Shown here one piece after another: positions 22,141 to 33,382 of a stretch of DNA of 64,000 bases. The notes beneath the pieces were generated by a model that was not told the DNA's origin, made no database searches, and worked only from the letters and a program-made list of their open reading frames with translations. Position numbers and translations under genes: made by a program. Source of the DNA: Cladosporium sp. IMV 00045. Its lineage: Eukaryota > Ascomycota > Dothideomycetes > Cladosporiales > Cladosporiaceae. Where the stretch lies: positions 1 to 64,000 of the forward strand of contig MSJI02000882.1 of NCBI GenBank assembly GCA_001931905.2, in the 5' to 3' direction. Each line of letters opens with the position of its first letter. Within the stretch, counting starts at the first letter, position 1.

Positions 22141-23877
22141 ATGTCGACCGAGACCAGCGCTGCCACACCAGTGCGCGTACCCAAGCTCGCCGTCCGCAAT
22201 AAGACATCCACGACCTCCCACGCGGCGAGTCAGGCCTCCAGCAATAATGCCTCTGACCAGACCCAGTCCTCTCACTCCAGCACGCGCACTGCGTCGCCGA
22301 AACGTGAGAGAGGCATCAGCGACACGTCGCAAAATTCCAAGCGGAGTAATACCATGGACGAAAGCGCACGCAGGAGTGGATCATCGCAAGGCAAAAGACC
22401 CCAACAACCACCACAGCAGACCAACAGCAAGAAGAAGAACGGCATGCTCGGATTTCTCACCTTGAAGGAGCCCTCAACCTCGGCGCTGGAGCAGTTCGCG
22501 GAGCAGCAGAAGAAGGCAGCCGCAGCAAAGACTGGAGGACGACCGAGTGCCGCGGGCCTACCAAGCGTATCTGCACAAAAGCTTCCAGAACATGTGCCCA
22601 AGGTGAACAGCAAGTGGGACGGACTGCCTGAGGATGCTCGAAAAAAGTTGGAACACCAGAGGAAGACATCACACGAGCAAGGGTCGCTGTTCACAATCAG
22701 TTCGCGACAGACCTTCCGCAGCAACAACTCGTCATCCGATAGCTCGACATCTACCCGCCGGCCGATCGGCTCGATGTCTTCTCGACCATCCTCCATGGGA
22801 TCGACAGTCCGCGCTCAGCAGAAATACACCGTCATTCATCCCACCGCGAAATACGATACCACCACACCCATCGCAGTCCATGCCGACCCGCATGGCGAGC
22901 CATCCACGCCTCTATCATCTGTACATCCAGCGCTGCGCGCACATGCATCGGCAAATCAGTCGCACAATCTTGCGAGTCCTACGTCGCCTACCAGCCCTGC
23001 TCAAGGACATTCTGCAGTCTCTGCGCGTCGACTTAGTGGTGCCGTGCCAGCTGAGCTCGCAGGGAGAGCCATTGCTGAACTTCCTGGCGATGGTCCCGTC
23101 GAACTACCAGCAGACGAACCACCCCAAATGGCGGGCGATGAGCCTGCTGCCTATACCACCACTCCCCCAGCCGGTTCACCTCTGACGCCACCTGCAAATG
23201 ATATCCCTGATCAAACCCCTCGAGTGCTGAGGCCAGGAGTGATAGTCGACGCCCAAGGCACAATGTGGTACAGCAACAGCGACACCGAACCGGAAGAAGA
23301 CGCGTCAGACCCCGAAGCAATCCTGCCCAAACCCTTCCTCAAGCGACCAATGATGGAAGACATCGCCGAGAGTCCTGTCGAATACCCCGAAACGCCCGAA
23401 GACTGGCCTCTACCAGGCAACGCACTGCGCTCCCTCGCAGGCTCGAATTCAAACCTCGCCCTTACACCCTCCAACACCACACCAAACCCCACAACCCACC
23501 TCCCCGGCCCAGACGCACCACCAACGTGCCCCCTCCCACCCATCCCCTCCAGCCCGCCCGAACGCCTGCACGCCCCAACCTCCATCTTCTCCATCCACGC
23601 GCCCGGAAACCAAACTCAGCACCGCCCACCCAGTCTCGCGCCCAGCATGGCATCCACAATCGACTGGCCCCTGCCTCCCTCTCACCGTCTCGGCATGGCG
23701 CCGACGTCCGCCACGCCTCGCAAAGCGGACGTTGCGCCTTGGGAGAGGTTCGACGCTAAGGCTGACGTGCTTGGGAATGCGAATGCCGGTGGGTCGCCGA
23801 CGGTGGTGGGTACTTCGACGCCGGCGCGCAGTGGGACGAAGAAGAGGTTTAGTGGGATTTTGGGGAGGAAGGGATGA
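22141..23877 (+). CDS. Long intrinsically disordered protein of unknown function
   Basis: Single exon, 578 residues from MSTETSAATPVRVPKL. Composition is dominated by Ser, Pro, Thr, Ala and charged residues. The few ordered-looking parts are KKKNGMLGFLTLKEPSTSALEQFAEQQ (split here by no intron), a short conserved-looking block SKWDGLPEDARKKLE, a central VDAQGTMWYSNSDTEPEEDASDPEA, and a basic C-terminus KKRFSGILGRKG. There is no signal peptide, membrane span or enzyme motif. The SP and TP content suggests a phosphorylated scaffold or regulator, which is inference only. I do not recognise the family. Confidence 0.75.
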   Translation: MSTETSAATPVRVPKLAVRNKTSTTSHAASQASSNNASDQTQSSHSSTRTASPKRERGISDTSQNSKRSNTMDESARRSGSSQGKRPQQPPQQTNSKKKNGMLGFLTLKEPSTSALEQFAEQQKKAAAAKTGGRPSAAGLPSVSAQKLPEHVPKVNSKWDGLPEDARKKLEHQRKTSHEQGSLFTISSRQTFRSNNSSSDSSTSTRRPIGSMSSRPSSMGSTVRAQQKYTVIHPTAKYDTTTPIAVHADPHGEPSTPLSSVHPALRAHASANQSHNLASPTSPTSPAQGHSAVSARRLSGAVPAELAGRAIAELPGDGPVELPADEPPQMAGDEPAAYTTTPPAGSPLTPPANDIPDQTPRVLRPGVIVDAQGTMWYSNSDTEPEEDASDPEAILPKPFLKRPMMEDIAESPVEYPETPEDWPLPGNALRSLAGSNSNLALTPSNTTPNPTTHLPGPDAPPTCPLPPIPSSPPERLHAPTSIFSIHAPGNQTQHRPPSLAPSMASTIDWPLPPSHRLGMAPTSATPRKADVAPWERFDAKADVLGNANAGGSPTVVGTSTPARSGTKKRFSGILGRKG

Positions 23878-24628
23878 TTGGGGCGTGCCATGTGCATGGT
23901 GTGATCACGACGATGACGGCATGAACTGACGATTTTTCCTTTGCCTCTTTTCCGCTTTGCTCGTTTTCCATATCTCTCGCTTTGCCTTGTTTTTGTTTTC
24001 TTCATTTGCTTGGGATCTTTTTGTCATATATTGATACCCCCTCACATACTTCTCTAGCAGAGCATTCGCTTTGGTCTCTTCTCCGGTGGACAACTCTATC
24101 TGGCATTTTGAGCGGTTCGAATCTTATCAAGCGGGCATTTATCCTTTCATTGATCAAGTTCGCTCGTTCGCTCCTCGTTTCCATTTTCATGTTCATTCTT
24201 TTCACTGTGCCGGACGATAGGAGAGGGGAAAGCATGCCACTCGTCAATCATGAGACAGGGCCACCTCAGGAAGGCGGGCAGAAGGAGTGCGCGGAAGAAA
24301 GCATGCTGATCAGGCCTGCAGTTGTTAGAAAAATAAAAAAAATAAAAATAAAAAAAAAGATTAGTCGGTGGATGCTTTCTGTCTCACCACTTCAACTAGG
24401 TACCCTGTCTGTTTCGCCTTCTGCCTTTGCATCTGCAGTCTCTGCTCCCCTTTTCTACCGTGTTCATCATATGCATTTGCGCGACGGAATGAGATATCCT
24501 CAATGAACTGCAAAAGAAAAGAATCAATGTCTGTACATGGTGTATAAGGGATATCTTTCACAACCTTCATCTCTCAATTCTCTCAAAGAAAAAGCCATGC
24601 TATCATGAAAATTCACAAAAAAAAAAAT
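23878..24628. terminator. Convergent 3' region, disordered-protein gene (+) / tannase gene (-)
   Basis: The two genes end toward each other across 751 bp. An A-rich run at about 24331-24360 and A/T-rich stretches near 24600-24630 are plausible polyadenylation neighbourhoods. No gene is seen. Confidence 0.35.
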
Positions 24629-26320
24629 CTACAAAACCTGCTCCCCATCCTTCCCCTTCCCACTCTCCTCGCCATGAATCCCCTCACAGTTCCAACTCTC
24701 CGGCGCATCCACATCCCCCACGCCATCATACCTCGCCTGCGCAGGCCACTTGCAAATCGGCCTCTGCCTGAGCACCTCGCTCCTGTCCTCCTCATCAACC
24801 CACTCCGTGCCAACAAGCGCCTCCGGCGCGCGCCCCTCTTCCACCCAAGCCATGAGCGCCAACAACTCATCGTGCCTCTCGTCCTCGAATCCAGGCGTAC
24901 CGTGCACGCCCGTCCCCAGCGCGCCGGCCTGATTCGGTCCCGCGAAGTACCATGGCGCGCGCACGGACTCGGGCGTGCCGCTGCAATGCTGCATGCCGGG
25001 GACGATGAAGAAGCGGTAGAAGTCGTCTAGGTCGATGCCGCGGGGCTGCAGGGTCTGTTGGACTTGGGCGTGGAAGTAGACCGACGAGCCGGTGGGGATG
25101 AGACCGTCGGCCGTGCCGTGGTGGTGCATTATCTTGCCGCCGCGGGCGTGGAAGGGGGAGAGGTCGAAATCTGTGGCCGAGGCGTTGCCCGGTGCGAGAC
25201 GGTCGGCGAGCGAGACGATGCTGTCATTGAAGGAGGTGAAGGGCCAGGAGGGGTCGTTCAGGAGGAAGTCGCGCACGTAGTCGGTGCCGTAGGAGGAGGG
25301 TTCGGGTTGGCCGAGGAGGAAGGCCCATTGCTCCTCGCTGCCGAGTTCGAGGCCGGGGAAGAGGAAGGTGTTGTTGGCGCCTTTGTAGGTGGAGTGGATT
25401 GTGTTGAGGGTGGTGAGTTGCGGGGCGGTCAGGCATTGGGATGCGGTTTGGTTGAGGGGTGCGGTGGTGTTGCAGAGGAGGGCTTCGGGGATGAAGCGGC
25501 AGCCGGCCGAGTCGGAGATGATGTTGTCGACCAGCCCGTCTTGCCAGTCGCATTGTTTGAGGACTTCGGCGGCGATGACGGGGAAGAGCTCGGGTGGGAT
25601 GTGGTGCTCTGCGCCGGGCGGGTAGTTCACGAGGCCGACGTGCAGACTCCAGGTTTGAAGACGGTCGGTCCACCAGGCGGGCGCACCGGCAAGGACGCCG
25701 TCGAAGGTCTCAGGGTGCAGTTGGACTTCGCGGATGGCCTGGCGACCTCCCGTGCTGCAGCCGGAGAAGTAGGCGTAGTCGGCCTCGTTTTCGTAGTAGG
25801 CTTCTGCGATTTGGCGGGCCATCACTGCGGAACCGTGGATGGCGCGGTGGCCCCAGTCCTCGCGGGTTTCCGGGTTCTTCAAGGCCCAGGAGAGCTCGCC
25901 GGAGGTCGAATTGTGGCCGGTGTCGGTGGACCAGACGGCGAAACCGTAGTTGAGACCAGCACCCATGTCGAGCCAGTTGACGCCACCGGCGAAACCGCCA
26001 TTGCCGACGCCCAAGACGCGAGTGTTCCAGGTTTTGGAGTCGGGTAGGAAGAGACCGAAAGAGAAGGCTGAGGTTGGCGAGGAGGTGACATTTACTTGCA
26101 GAGCGCAGGCGGCGGGCAGACCGGTGGGAGATTCCGGGTAGGCGACGTTATCCGGGGAGACGTGGAAGGTGCCATTGTCTGGGACTGGCTCGGAGAAGAG
26201 AAGAGTGGCGTTGTCGGGGAGGAGAGTGTTGAGATATTCGTTTGAGCAGTCGGCGGCGGCGGTGGGGAGAGCCGCTGCGAGAGAGCAAAGGAGAGTGGTG
26301 GTGGTGGTGGAGGAACGCAT
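24629..26320 (-). CDS. Secreted tannase / feruloyl esterase family protein
   Basis: Single exon, 563 residues. A signal peptide spans residues 1-23 (ending AAADCS). The nucleophile motif GCSTGGRQAI is intact. The acid is likely Asp in HHGTADGLIPTGSS and the base is His in PGMQHCSGTP. The Cys beside the nucleophile and the Cys beside His match the CS-D-HC arrangement known for tannase-family enzymes, where a disulfide joins the triad. Many N-glycosylation sites and calcium-loop-like acidic residues fit a secreted enzyme. Such enzymes release gallate or ferulate from plant polyphenols and cell-wall xylan. The C-terminus is acidic and Lys-rich. Substrate preference cannot be read from sequence. 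Confidence 0.93.
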   Translation of the reverse strand: MRSSTTTTTLLCSLAAALPTAAADCSNEYLNTLLPDNATLLFSEPVPDNGTFHVSPDNVAYPESPTGLPAACALQVNVTSSPTSAFSFGLFLPDSKTWNTRVLGVGNGGFAGGVNWLDMGAGLNYGFAVWSTDTGHNSTSGELSWALKNPETREDWGHRAIHGSAVMARQIAEAYYENEADYAYFSGCSTGGRQAIREVQLHPETFDGVLAGAPAWWTDRLQTWSLHVGLVNYPPGAEHHIPPELFPVIAAEVLKQCDWQDGLVDNIISDSAGCRFIPEALLCNTTAPLNQTASQCLTAPQLTTLNTIHSTYKGANNTFLFPGLELGSEEQWAFLLGQPEPSSYGTDYVRDFLLNDPSWPFTSFNDSIVSLADRLAPGNASATDFDLSPFHARGGKIMHHHGTADGLIPTGSSVYFHAQVQQTLQPRGIDLDDFYRFFIVPGMQHCSGTPESVRAPWYFAGPNQAGALGTGVHGTPGFEDERHDELLALMAWVEEGRAPEALVGTEWVDEEDRSEVLRQRPICKWPAQARYDGVGDVDAPESWNCEGIHGEESGKGKDGEQVL

Positions 26321-27327
26321 GTTTGCGAGCGATGGCCGGCCTGGAGTGGTGGCTGCTGTTCTTGTTGGCCAGCACGGGGCCAGATTATCTTATATACCTA
26401 GGTATGGATATATACGAAGAAGAAAGGAAAAGAACAAGAAGGTGGTGAAGAAACAATAGCAGCACAAGCAAAGGAGTCAAGTATACAGACAGCACTAATC
26501 AAGACATGATACTTGCCACATGCACAGCACGGCAGCACCTTTGACGACGACGACGACGAACGGACATGTCGGGGCGGATGGTGGACACATCACAGACCTC
26601 TCTCAGATCTAAGATGGTGATTGACATGTTCTCCAGTGACGTTGTGTGTAGTCGATCCAGGGCAAGGCCGTGACGCTACGGCAAGGGGCCGACTGGGGGA
26701 CACGAAAGGAATCAGGGATGTCAGAAGCGACAATTCCGTTTATCCCTCCGATGATGTGATATTTGACACTTGACAACCTTGCCGTGCTGCACTGCCGGTT
26801 GGAAAGCAATGCGAAAAGGACTGTAGCGTGTCTCATTCGCAAACTCTCAATTGATGAAGCGCCGGAGTGGCGTTTCAACTTCGCTATGGAGCAAGGCATT
26901 TTCCCTTCGGAGCCTACGCGTGTCGCATGTAAAAATAAGATTGGATAGAATAGGCCAGGCCGAGATCTCGCCCGGTCGTCAATGGTTGTCGGCACTCTAG
27001 AACGGCAAGTAGCAATGCACCCCGGAAAATGGTTTGCATCCTTCTGGTCCGTCGTCATATACTCAAGATCAAGTGTTCATCAGTTCATGTGGCACATTAA
27101 TTGTTTGGATACTTCAATTATTTGGACACTTCCGAAGCTGCTGAAAGATGAACAATAACAAAGTGCCGTGAGTGCTAGAAATATATGTCTGTACATACGA
27201 CTTGCGTCATGCTGCTCTTTCTCTTTCTTTTTCACCATCAATCGATCCTTTTCCTTCTATAACCTGGATCTTCCAATAACTCGAAATCGTAATAAATGGT
27301 ATCTTCACAGCTCGTGAGCTCGCTCAC
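26321..27327. other. Spacer upstream of tannase gene
   Basis: 1.0 kb between the tannase start (minus) and the 3' end of PTC7 (minus). It has short GAC/ACG repeats near 26540-26560 and no supported gene. The left end must contain the tannase promoter. Confidence 0.5.
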
Positions 27328-28604
27328 TCACAGCTTCGCCTTGACCGGCTCTCCATCCCCATTCTCCACAGCAATGGCAACGACAACCGCAATATCGTCC
27401 GGCTTGCCCCCCTCCCATCCCTCATTGGGGTAATAAAACTTGACCTCTCTCGCAAAAGGGCCGTTTCTCTTCCTATCCAGGCCAGCGATTTTGGCCTCGC
27501 GCATAACCGCCGAAGCCAGCAGCCCAGGCAGATAGCTCTCCTGCGTCTTCTCGGTGATTTGACCCGGCAGCGCCCTGACTTTCTTCTCGTCGAGTCGCGT
27601 CTCTTCCCCCGCCGCAGACCAGTAGCCCTCCTCTTTCATGACTTTCGTCACCACGCCCAGCACGTCCTGCGCGCTCAGGTTGTCCCACACGCCGTCCGTG
27701 GCGAAGAGGACGATGTCGCCGTGTTGGACTTGGTGCTTGACGACGTCGGCGTCGCGGGGTGTTTCGGAAAAGTGCGTGCTGCCGCCGAAGATGGCGTACT
27801 GGGCCTGCATTTTGGGTGGCACTTTGGACATTTGGTAGGGCGTGTTGAAGGCGTGCGTCTGCATTTCGCTGCGAACGACGACTTTGCCTGGTCCGATGAC
27901 TAGGAAGCCGCTGTCGCCTAGGCTGTGAATTTCCCTCGTGTTAATATCCAGGTGCGTGTTTCGTGTAGATAGCCATTGCTTTCCGCTTACTTTGCAGTTT
28001 CAAGCCCTCCATTCCCGTCCAACACACCCAGACTCGCAGTGCAGCCACCGGCGACAATCCTAGGGTTGCCGATGACCGCATCGTAGGCGGTCTGCATGAG
28101 ATCCTGCGGCCGGGGCACTTTGCCATCCTGCTCGAGACCTTCGTAGATGTGCGCGGTGCCTGCCATCAGACCACAGAGTCCGTGGCTGAAATCGCTGGGG
28201 TCGACGCCCGAGTCCTGCCAGCCGCCCACGCCGTCCGCGACGCCGAATGCGACGTGGTGCGCGTTGGCGCCGACGGTGGCCATGAAGAAGGCATCTTCGC
28301 CGGCGTCCGGTTTCGTCGAGCGGACGTACGGCGGCGAGGTGTGGGTTTGCGTCGAGCTGTAGAGCCAGTAGTCGCGGCCGGGTTTGGCGGGTCGGGGTGG
28401 TGATCTTTTCGCCGAGGCGGCGGCGGCCAGGCGGTATGTGAAGGGAGGCGGCGAGGAGGACGAGTAGCTCCTCAGGAAGGGCAGGACGGAGGGGGATTTG
28501 GCCGAGGCGTTGCGCATGTAGAGACCGGAGAGGCCGGCGGCCAGGACGGCGGTGGTGCCTATGAGACGGCGGGAGACGCGCATTGCATGGAGTGGTGTTG
28601 ACAT
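27328..28604 (-). CDS. PTC7: PP2C-type protein phosphatase, Ptc7-like (mitochondrial), two exons
   Basis: Exons 28604-27991 and 27922-27328 with a 68-bp intron (GTAAGC..CACAG) give 402 residues. The join produces GLETANLGDSGFLVIGPGK, the expected PP2C motif. Metal-binding motifs run in order: KPDAGEDAFF, GVADGVGGW, GDSGF, ATDGVWDN and the closing KPDDIAVVVA. The N-terminus is basic with a hydrophobic stretch (TTAVLAAGLSGLYM), suiting mitochondrial import. Yeast Ptc7 is a Mg/Mn-dependent Ser/Thr phosphatase that activates the coenzyme Q assembly factor Coq7 in mitochondria. The gene is divergent from PRP4. Confidence 0.9.
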
Positions 28605-28983
28605 GGCAGGAGGAGGAAGAGATAGAGGAATGGATGTGGAGAGAAGCCTCGGACGGGCGACTCAAACATCTTGCACGACCATGTCTGAGTGATCAATTGG
28701 ATTGGTATGGGTGAGGGTATGTGGAATTAAAGAATGGACAGGTAAATATTGAAATATGGATTTGAAGCCATTGGAGTTGATCTGTCTCTCTCTTCTCCAA
28801 CGTCTGACGGCATCGTTTGTCTCTGGCGTGAGCCTTCATCAGCCGGCCTAAGCGCAACTTTCTACGGTAGCTAAAGCCAAACTTCAATCACATGCGACAG
28901 CTCGTCCTATTTCCTAACAATCGACTAATTGCCACACCTCTCCCTTCTTCTCTGTTGGTGTACATAAGAGCCACTCGCCCAAC
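28605..28983. promoter_or_regulatory. Shared divergent promoter of PTC7 (-) and PRP4 (+)
   Basis: 379 bp separate the two start codons, which point outward. No specific factor site was recognised. Confidence 0.55.
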
Positions 28984-30727
28984 ATGGCACGGCATCCAGC
29001 GAGACAGGCGTACGTCGAGGAGGAAATGGACATGGTAAGCTCTCCAAACCCCGCCGCCGAATGAGTGTTCACGCGCAAATCAGAGCCATGTCCTCGCTCG
29101 GCCATGAACGAACGCGAAATTGAGACTAGAAGTGTCTGGGCTGATGGATAGACTGGGCAGGACGCGCCAGGTGTGGACATCAACAACATACGTAAGTGCA
29201 GAGCGTGGAACACTAGCCAGCTACCTGAACACTCTCAAGACACTAACATGACATTCAGCAACGGACACAAACTACTCCCTTCCCGGAACGGGCGGCGCTC
29301 CCTCGCAACAGACCTCAAGCCTCCTCGACGAATTCGCGCGAAAACGAAAAGCCGCCGCCCTCGCCGTGCCGACAGACGACAAGCGAGTACGCACCGAACT
29401 GCGCGGTCGAGGCGAGCCCATAACGCTGTTCGGCGAGCGACCGGAGGACCGACGCGATCGTTTACGAAGCATTCTGTATTCCGAGCAGGAAGGCGGGGAT
29501 CAAGATGAGGACATGGGCGACGTCAGCGAGACGCCGGAGGACGAGGCAGACGAGGCGGACGAGGAGTTCTACACCGAAGGCTCGGACGCGCTGCTGGCTG
29601 CACGGCGGGACATTGCCAGGTTCAGTCTTCCACGCACGGCGCAGCGCATAGCGTATCAGAAGGAGGAGAGCAGCATACCTGTCGCGACGCATGTGAAGCA
29701 TCGCAAAGGGATCAAGGAACGGTTGGCTGGGTTTGAGTTGTTCGGGTCACAGATTGCTGGCGAGAGACCAGTAAGCATGGTTCGCTTTTCACCCAACGGC
29801 GAGCTCGTCGCTAGCGGTGATTGGGGTGGAAGTATCAAGCTCCTCGATGTGCCCAATCTGGAGACCAAGGCGACACTACGAGGGCACAAATCCATGATCG
29901 GCGGTCTCGCGTGGTATCCTGGCGCTACCCTGCCGACTTCGAATGTGAGTCCCGAAAACCTCAACCTCGCCTCTGCGGGTGGAGACGGCGACATCCACCT
30001 CTGGTCTCTCGCACAAGACACTCCCATCTCGACCTTATCCGGCCACACCGCGCGAGCAGTACGCACTGCCTTCCACCCTTCAGGCCGCTACCTAGCCAGC
30101 GCAAGCTACGACACAACCTGGCGACTCTGGGACGTGAACACCACACAAGAACTCCTACTACAAGAAGGCCACAGCAAGGAAGTGTTCAACGTAGCCTTCA
30201 ACGAAGACGGCTCGCTGGCCGCCTCGGCTGGCCTCGACAGTATCGGGCGCATCTGGGACCTCCGCTCCGGCCGCACCATCATGCTGCTGGACGCGCACGT
30301 CGCCCCCATCCACGCCCTCGACTGGGGCGCCGACGGGCACCGCGTCCTCACGGGCTCCGCTGACGGCTTCGCCAAGTGCTGGGACCTGCGCAGCGTGCGG
30401 GAGACGGCCAGCATCGGCGCGCACCGCGGCGGCGTGACGGATCTGAAGTGGTTCAAAGGCACGGATGGGCCTTTGTCAGGCAGCATACAGCGTGATGGCG
30501 AGGGCGCCATGCAGCCGAAGAAATCGGGCACGTTCATGGTAAGCGCGGGTTTCGACAAGGCGGTCAACATTTTTTCGGCGGACGACTGGGCCATGTGCAA
30601 GAGCCTGACCGGTCATGACGGCACGGTTCTCGCGGCCGATGTCACGGACGACGCCAGGTATATTGCTTCGTGCGGGAGGGATCGCACGGTCAAGCTCTGG
30701 GCGAGGGATGATATGGAAGGCATTTGA
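28984..30727 (+). CDS. PRP4: U4/U6 snRNP splicing factor Prp4 (SFM + WD40), three exons
   Basis: Exons 28984-29034, 29161-29191 (31 bp) and 29259-30727 give 516 residues, close to human PRPF4 (522). Introns are 126 and 67 bp with GTAAGC..GGGCAG and GTAAGT..TTCAG ends. The short leading exons restore MARHPARQAYVEEEMDM and the linker to SSLLDEFARKRKAAALAVPTDD. The splicing-factor motif VRTELRGRGEPITLFGE lies near residues 66-85, followed by ERPEDRRDRLR. At least seven WD repeats run from about residue 200 to the end (GGSIKLLDV, GDIHLWSL, DTTWRLWDV, DSIGRIWDL, GFAKCWDL, KAVNIF, RTVKLWAR). Prp4 binds Prp3 and the U4/U6 duplex in the tri-snRNP. Confidence 0.94.
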
Positions 30728-31771
30728 GGGTTATGAGGGAAGGCCCAAAGCGGCGTGGGAAAAAGGGCCAAGCAATCGAACAGTCAAGCGACTTTGTAAG
30801 AAAAAACCGAGAAAAGAATCAATGATACCCATACGCAATTGCCGCAAAGATCCCCTCCTTCAGATGATCCAACGCGATTCCCCAAGAACCAGACCCAAAC
30901 CATCCGCAAACGCCAGCAAGCCACGATCGGGGAACCATCCCGACTGATTGATTGATGGGGTGACTGGAGACTTGGAAGGAGGTTGGGTGGTGACCATGAG
31001 GTTTACAGCGACGAATCACTCTGTAACAGATACAAATGGCCAAAAATAGAGCATACCACGATCGCGCGGAGTAGAATCCACGCATGCACGCGCGATACAT
31101 GGTTCTTCCACATGGAATCCCACGCAGGTCAGTAACAGAACGTGAACTGGAGAGGAGTAGAAACCCTACGCGAGAGAGAGAGAGAGAGAGGAAAACGCCA
31201 CATCAAACGCCCGCCTTCGTTCTCCCAAACACAGAATGCAGCCACGCCCACCCCGCGCCAACATCCACGTGGAGTCTCTTCAGAACAAAGACGCGGGAGC
31301 TGTTTGTTAGCTGTATGCGCTGCTGTGTTATGATCGGCGACGCCGAAGGGTTTCGTATGCAATGCGCTTCCCGCTGCTTGAGGTGGCTGTAGGGCTTCGT
31401 GCCGTTGTTGCATACGCCTGGCGCCTTGCGCCTTGCGGGGCTTTGGGACCACGTGCGTTGTGTTTAGGGGCTGGTTGCTGGTGGGAGTGCATGTTCGGTA
31501 TGCGTTTGGTCAAGTGATTTGGAGATGGGGTTGGGGATTAGATTTTTGGGGAATGGGTTGTTGGGGATGTTGAGTGGGAAGGTGAGAGGATCGGATAGCT
31601 ATCATGGTAGTAATGGTTTGTTTGGTGTTTGGGGTATCTCAAGACTCGATGAAGGAATAGACGCGGTGAACGCCATCACAGAAAAAAGGAAAGAAATATG
31701 CGTCCTTCACATCACAGCCGTCAAGTCATCAATCCAACCCGACCCAAGAACTTATCCATCCACCCTCCCAC
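30728..31771. other. Convergent spacer PRP4 (+) / C2H2 gene (-), with (GA)n run
   Basis: 1.04 kb between two 3' ends. A perfect GA repeat occupies about 31172-31190. Short frames overlap on both strands without motifs. Confidence 0.5.
31172..31190. repeat. (GA)n microsatellite
   Basis: Nine to ten uninterrupted GA units. Confidence 0.9.
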
Positions 31772-33382
31772 CTAAGCAAGAACCACCCCTCCTCCCCTCT
31801 TCCTAACAACCATCTCATTCCTCACCAACCACTCCTCCAGCTCCCCATCCCCCTTCCAATCCTGCACATCCACAGCCTGCAAACCACCCTTCTTCCTCTC
31901 TTCCAAATGCCTCCCGACATGCTCCATGCGCGCCTCCAAACACCCTTCACCCTGGAACGAGTCGTCGCAGAAAACGCACGCGCACCGCAGCGGGGCTTCG
32001 CGAGAGACGACGTGGCAGCGCTGCGCGGTTGCGTTTAGGGCGGCTTCGACGCTAGGGTGGTGGTCGGCGTTGTTGCTGCCGGTGTTATTGAGCCTGTTGT
32101 TCTGCGCTCTAGCACCGCGACCTCGACCTTTCCCTTTCTTACTCCCTCCCTTCGTCGACGGCGCCGAAGAGCCTTCTTCGGGCACAGGCGGATGCATGCG
32201 ACGCACGTGCTGGACGAAGAGGTCTTTGCGATTGAAGTCGTTAGGCTGGCGGGAGGGTGACGAAGGACACTGGTCGCAGCGCCAGTAGCTGAGGGTGAAG
32301 TGTTTGGTGTAGGCGTGGCGTTTCCATTCGTTCTTTGCGCCGAAGGATTGTGGGCAGCCGTAGGGGGCGAGGGGGCAGGGGTAGGCGGCTGTTGTTGGGT
32401 GGTCGGAGGTGGATGATTTGGAGCGTTTGGATGGGGTGGTGGTCGGCCGGCGGCGCTTTGGGTTTGGCTTGGAGATTTTGCGTCGGGTGTTGTTTGGGGA
32501 TGGTGGTGCGCGATGGCGCCGGGATTGGCGGCGGGTGGTTGCGGTGGGTGGTTCGTAGTCGTCGTCGTCGTCGATGTGCTCGTTATACTCTATCTCAGGT
32601 GCATGTTCTAGCGGGTAAGGGTGTTGCGAATAATGATTCTGTTCGATGGCCTCGGGCACATCGCTCGACGCCGGCACCAGCTCCTGAGGGTCTTGCGGAT
32701 AAGGACCATAGTCGGGTTCCCTCTCGTCGAGACGATCGTCAGGATCTGGAAACCCCTGTACGCTTTCCATGGCGACACACGGTGCTTCTTGGTGTGACCC
32801 ATCCACCGGGTCGTGAGCGAAAGGGCTCTGGACTGCGACTGGTATGTCGCGATAATGTTGCTCGGGCGTCAGTAAGAGGAATGATTCCGGCGATGCGACG
32901 GAGGAGGATGGAATGAAGGTATCGCAAGTGGTAGCACTGCTGGCGCTGCTGCTGTCTCTGCTGTCGTATGGAGGCGTGGGTGGATTGGTGTAAGGCGAGT
33001 CGTGATGTTGAGTTGGAGAGTCGTAGGGGAGGAAGGTCATCTGCTGATACGGTGGATATGCAAACAAGGTTTGGTTGGACGATAGATGGTCTGAGTTGGG
33101 TGGAGATAGTGGTACGGTGAAGGGGTCGATATGGTATTGCAGCATGGGCTGTTCGGTCTCGAAAGACGAGTCCACCTTCTGGTTCCAAGGGCCGACCAGA
33201 AGGTCAGGGTGTTCGTACGGAATGCCTTCGGGAAACCTTTGGTATGCCATACCTCGACGTTGATTGACTGAATTAGGGGTGTGTTCCGACAATCGTTCCA
33301 AGAAGTGTCGATTGGGTTGATGGTCGCTTGTTGTTGTTTTAGTGATGAGATTGTCGTCGCGATTTGCGTATCGCAGGTTCAT
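31772..33382 (-). CDS. Fungal C2H2-type zinc-finger protein, putative transcription regulator
   Basis: Single exon, 536 residues from the first ATG at 33382. An internal Met (MAYQRFPEGIP, 45 codons in) is an alternative start. Residues 45-250 are Pro/Ser/Asp-rich and disordered. A basic block with SKPNKRRR-like character precedes the fingers, around residues 310-330. Three finger-like units follow: CPLAPYGCPQSF..HAYTKH, CDQCP..HVRRMH and CVFCDDSF..HVGRH. The last two have normal C-x2-C and H-x3-4-H spacing; the first has a wider Cys pair. The C-terminus is KGDGELEEWLVRNEMV. DNA-binding nuclear function is inferred from the fingers and basic block. Targets are unknown. Confidence 0.8.
   Translation of the reverse strand: MNLRYANRDDNLITKTTTSDHQPNRHFLERLSEHTPNSVNQRRGMAYQRFPEGIPYEHPDLLVGPWNQKVDSSFETEQPMLQYHIDPFTVPLSPPNSDHLSSNQTLFAYPPYQQMTFLPYDSPTQHHDSPYTNPPTPPYDSRDSSSASSATTCDTFIPSSSVASPESFLLLTPEQHYRDIPVAVQSPFAHDPVDGSHQEAPCVAMESVQGFPDPDDRLDEREPDYGPYPQDPQELVPASSDVPEAIEQNHYSQHPYPLEHAPEIEYNEHIDDDDDYEPPTATTRRQSRRHRAPPSPNNTRRKISKPNPKRRRPTTTPSKRSKSSTSDHPTTAAYPCPLAPYGCPQSFGAKNEWKRHAYTKHFTLSYWRCDQCPSSPSRQPNDFNRKDLFVQHVRRMHPPVPEEGSSAPSTKGGSKKGKGRGRGARAQNNRLNNTGSNNADHHPSVEAALNATAQRCHVVSREAPLRCACVFCDDSFQGEGCLEARMEHVGRHLEERKKGGLQAVDVQDWKGDGELEEWLVRNEMVVRKRGGGVVLA

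Noticed and set aside
25058..26047. 329-codon Gly/Val-rich frame on the plus strand
   Set aside because: Lies wholly antisense to the tannase-family gene, which has intact catalytic motifs; the frame reflects GC-rich third positions.
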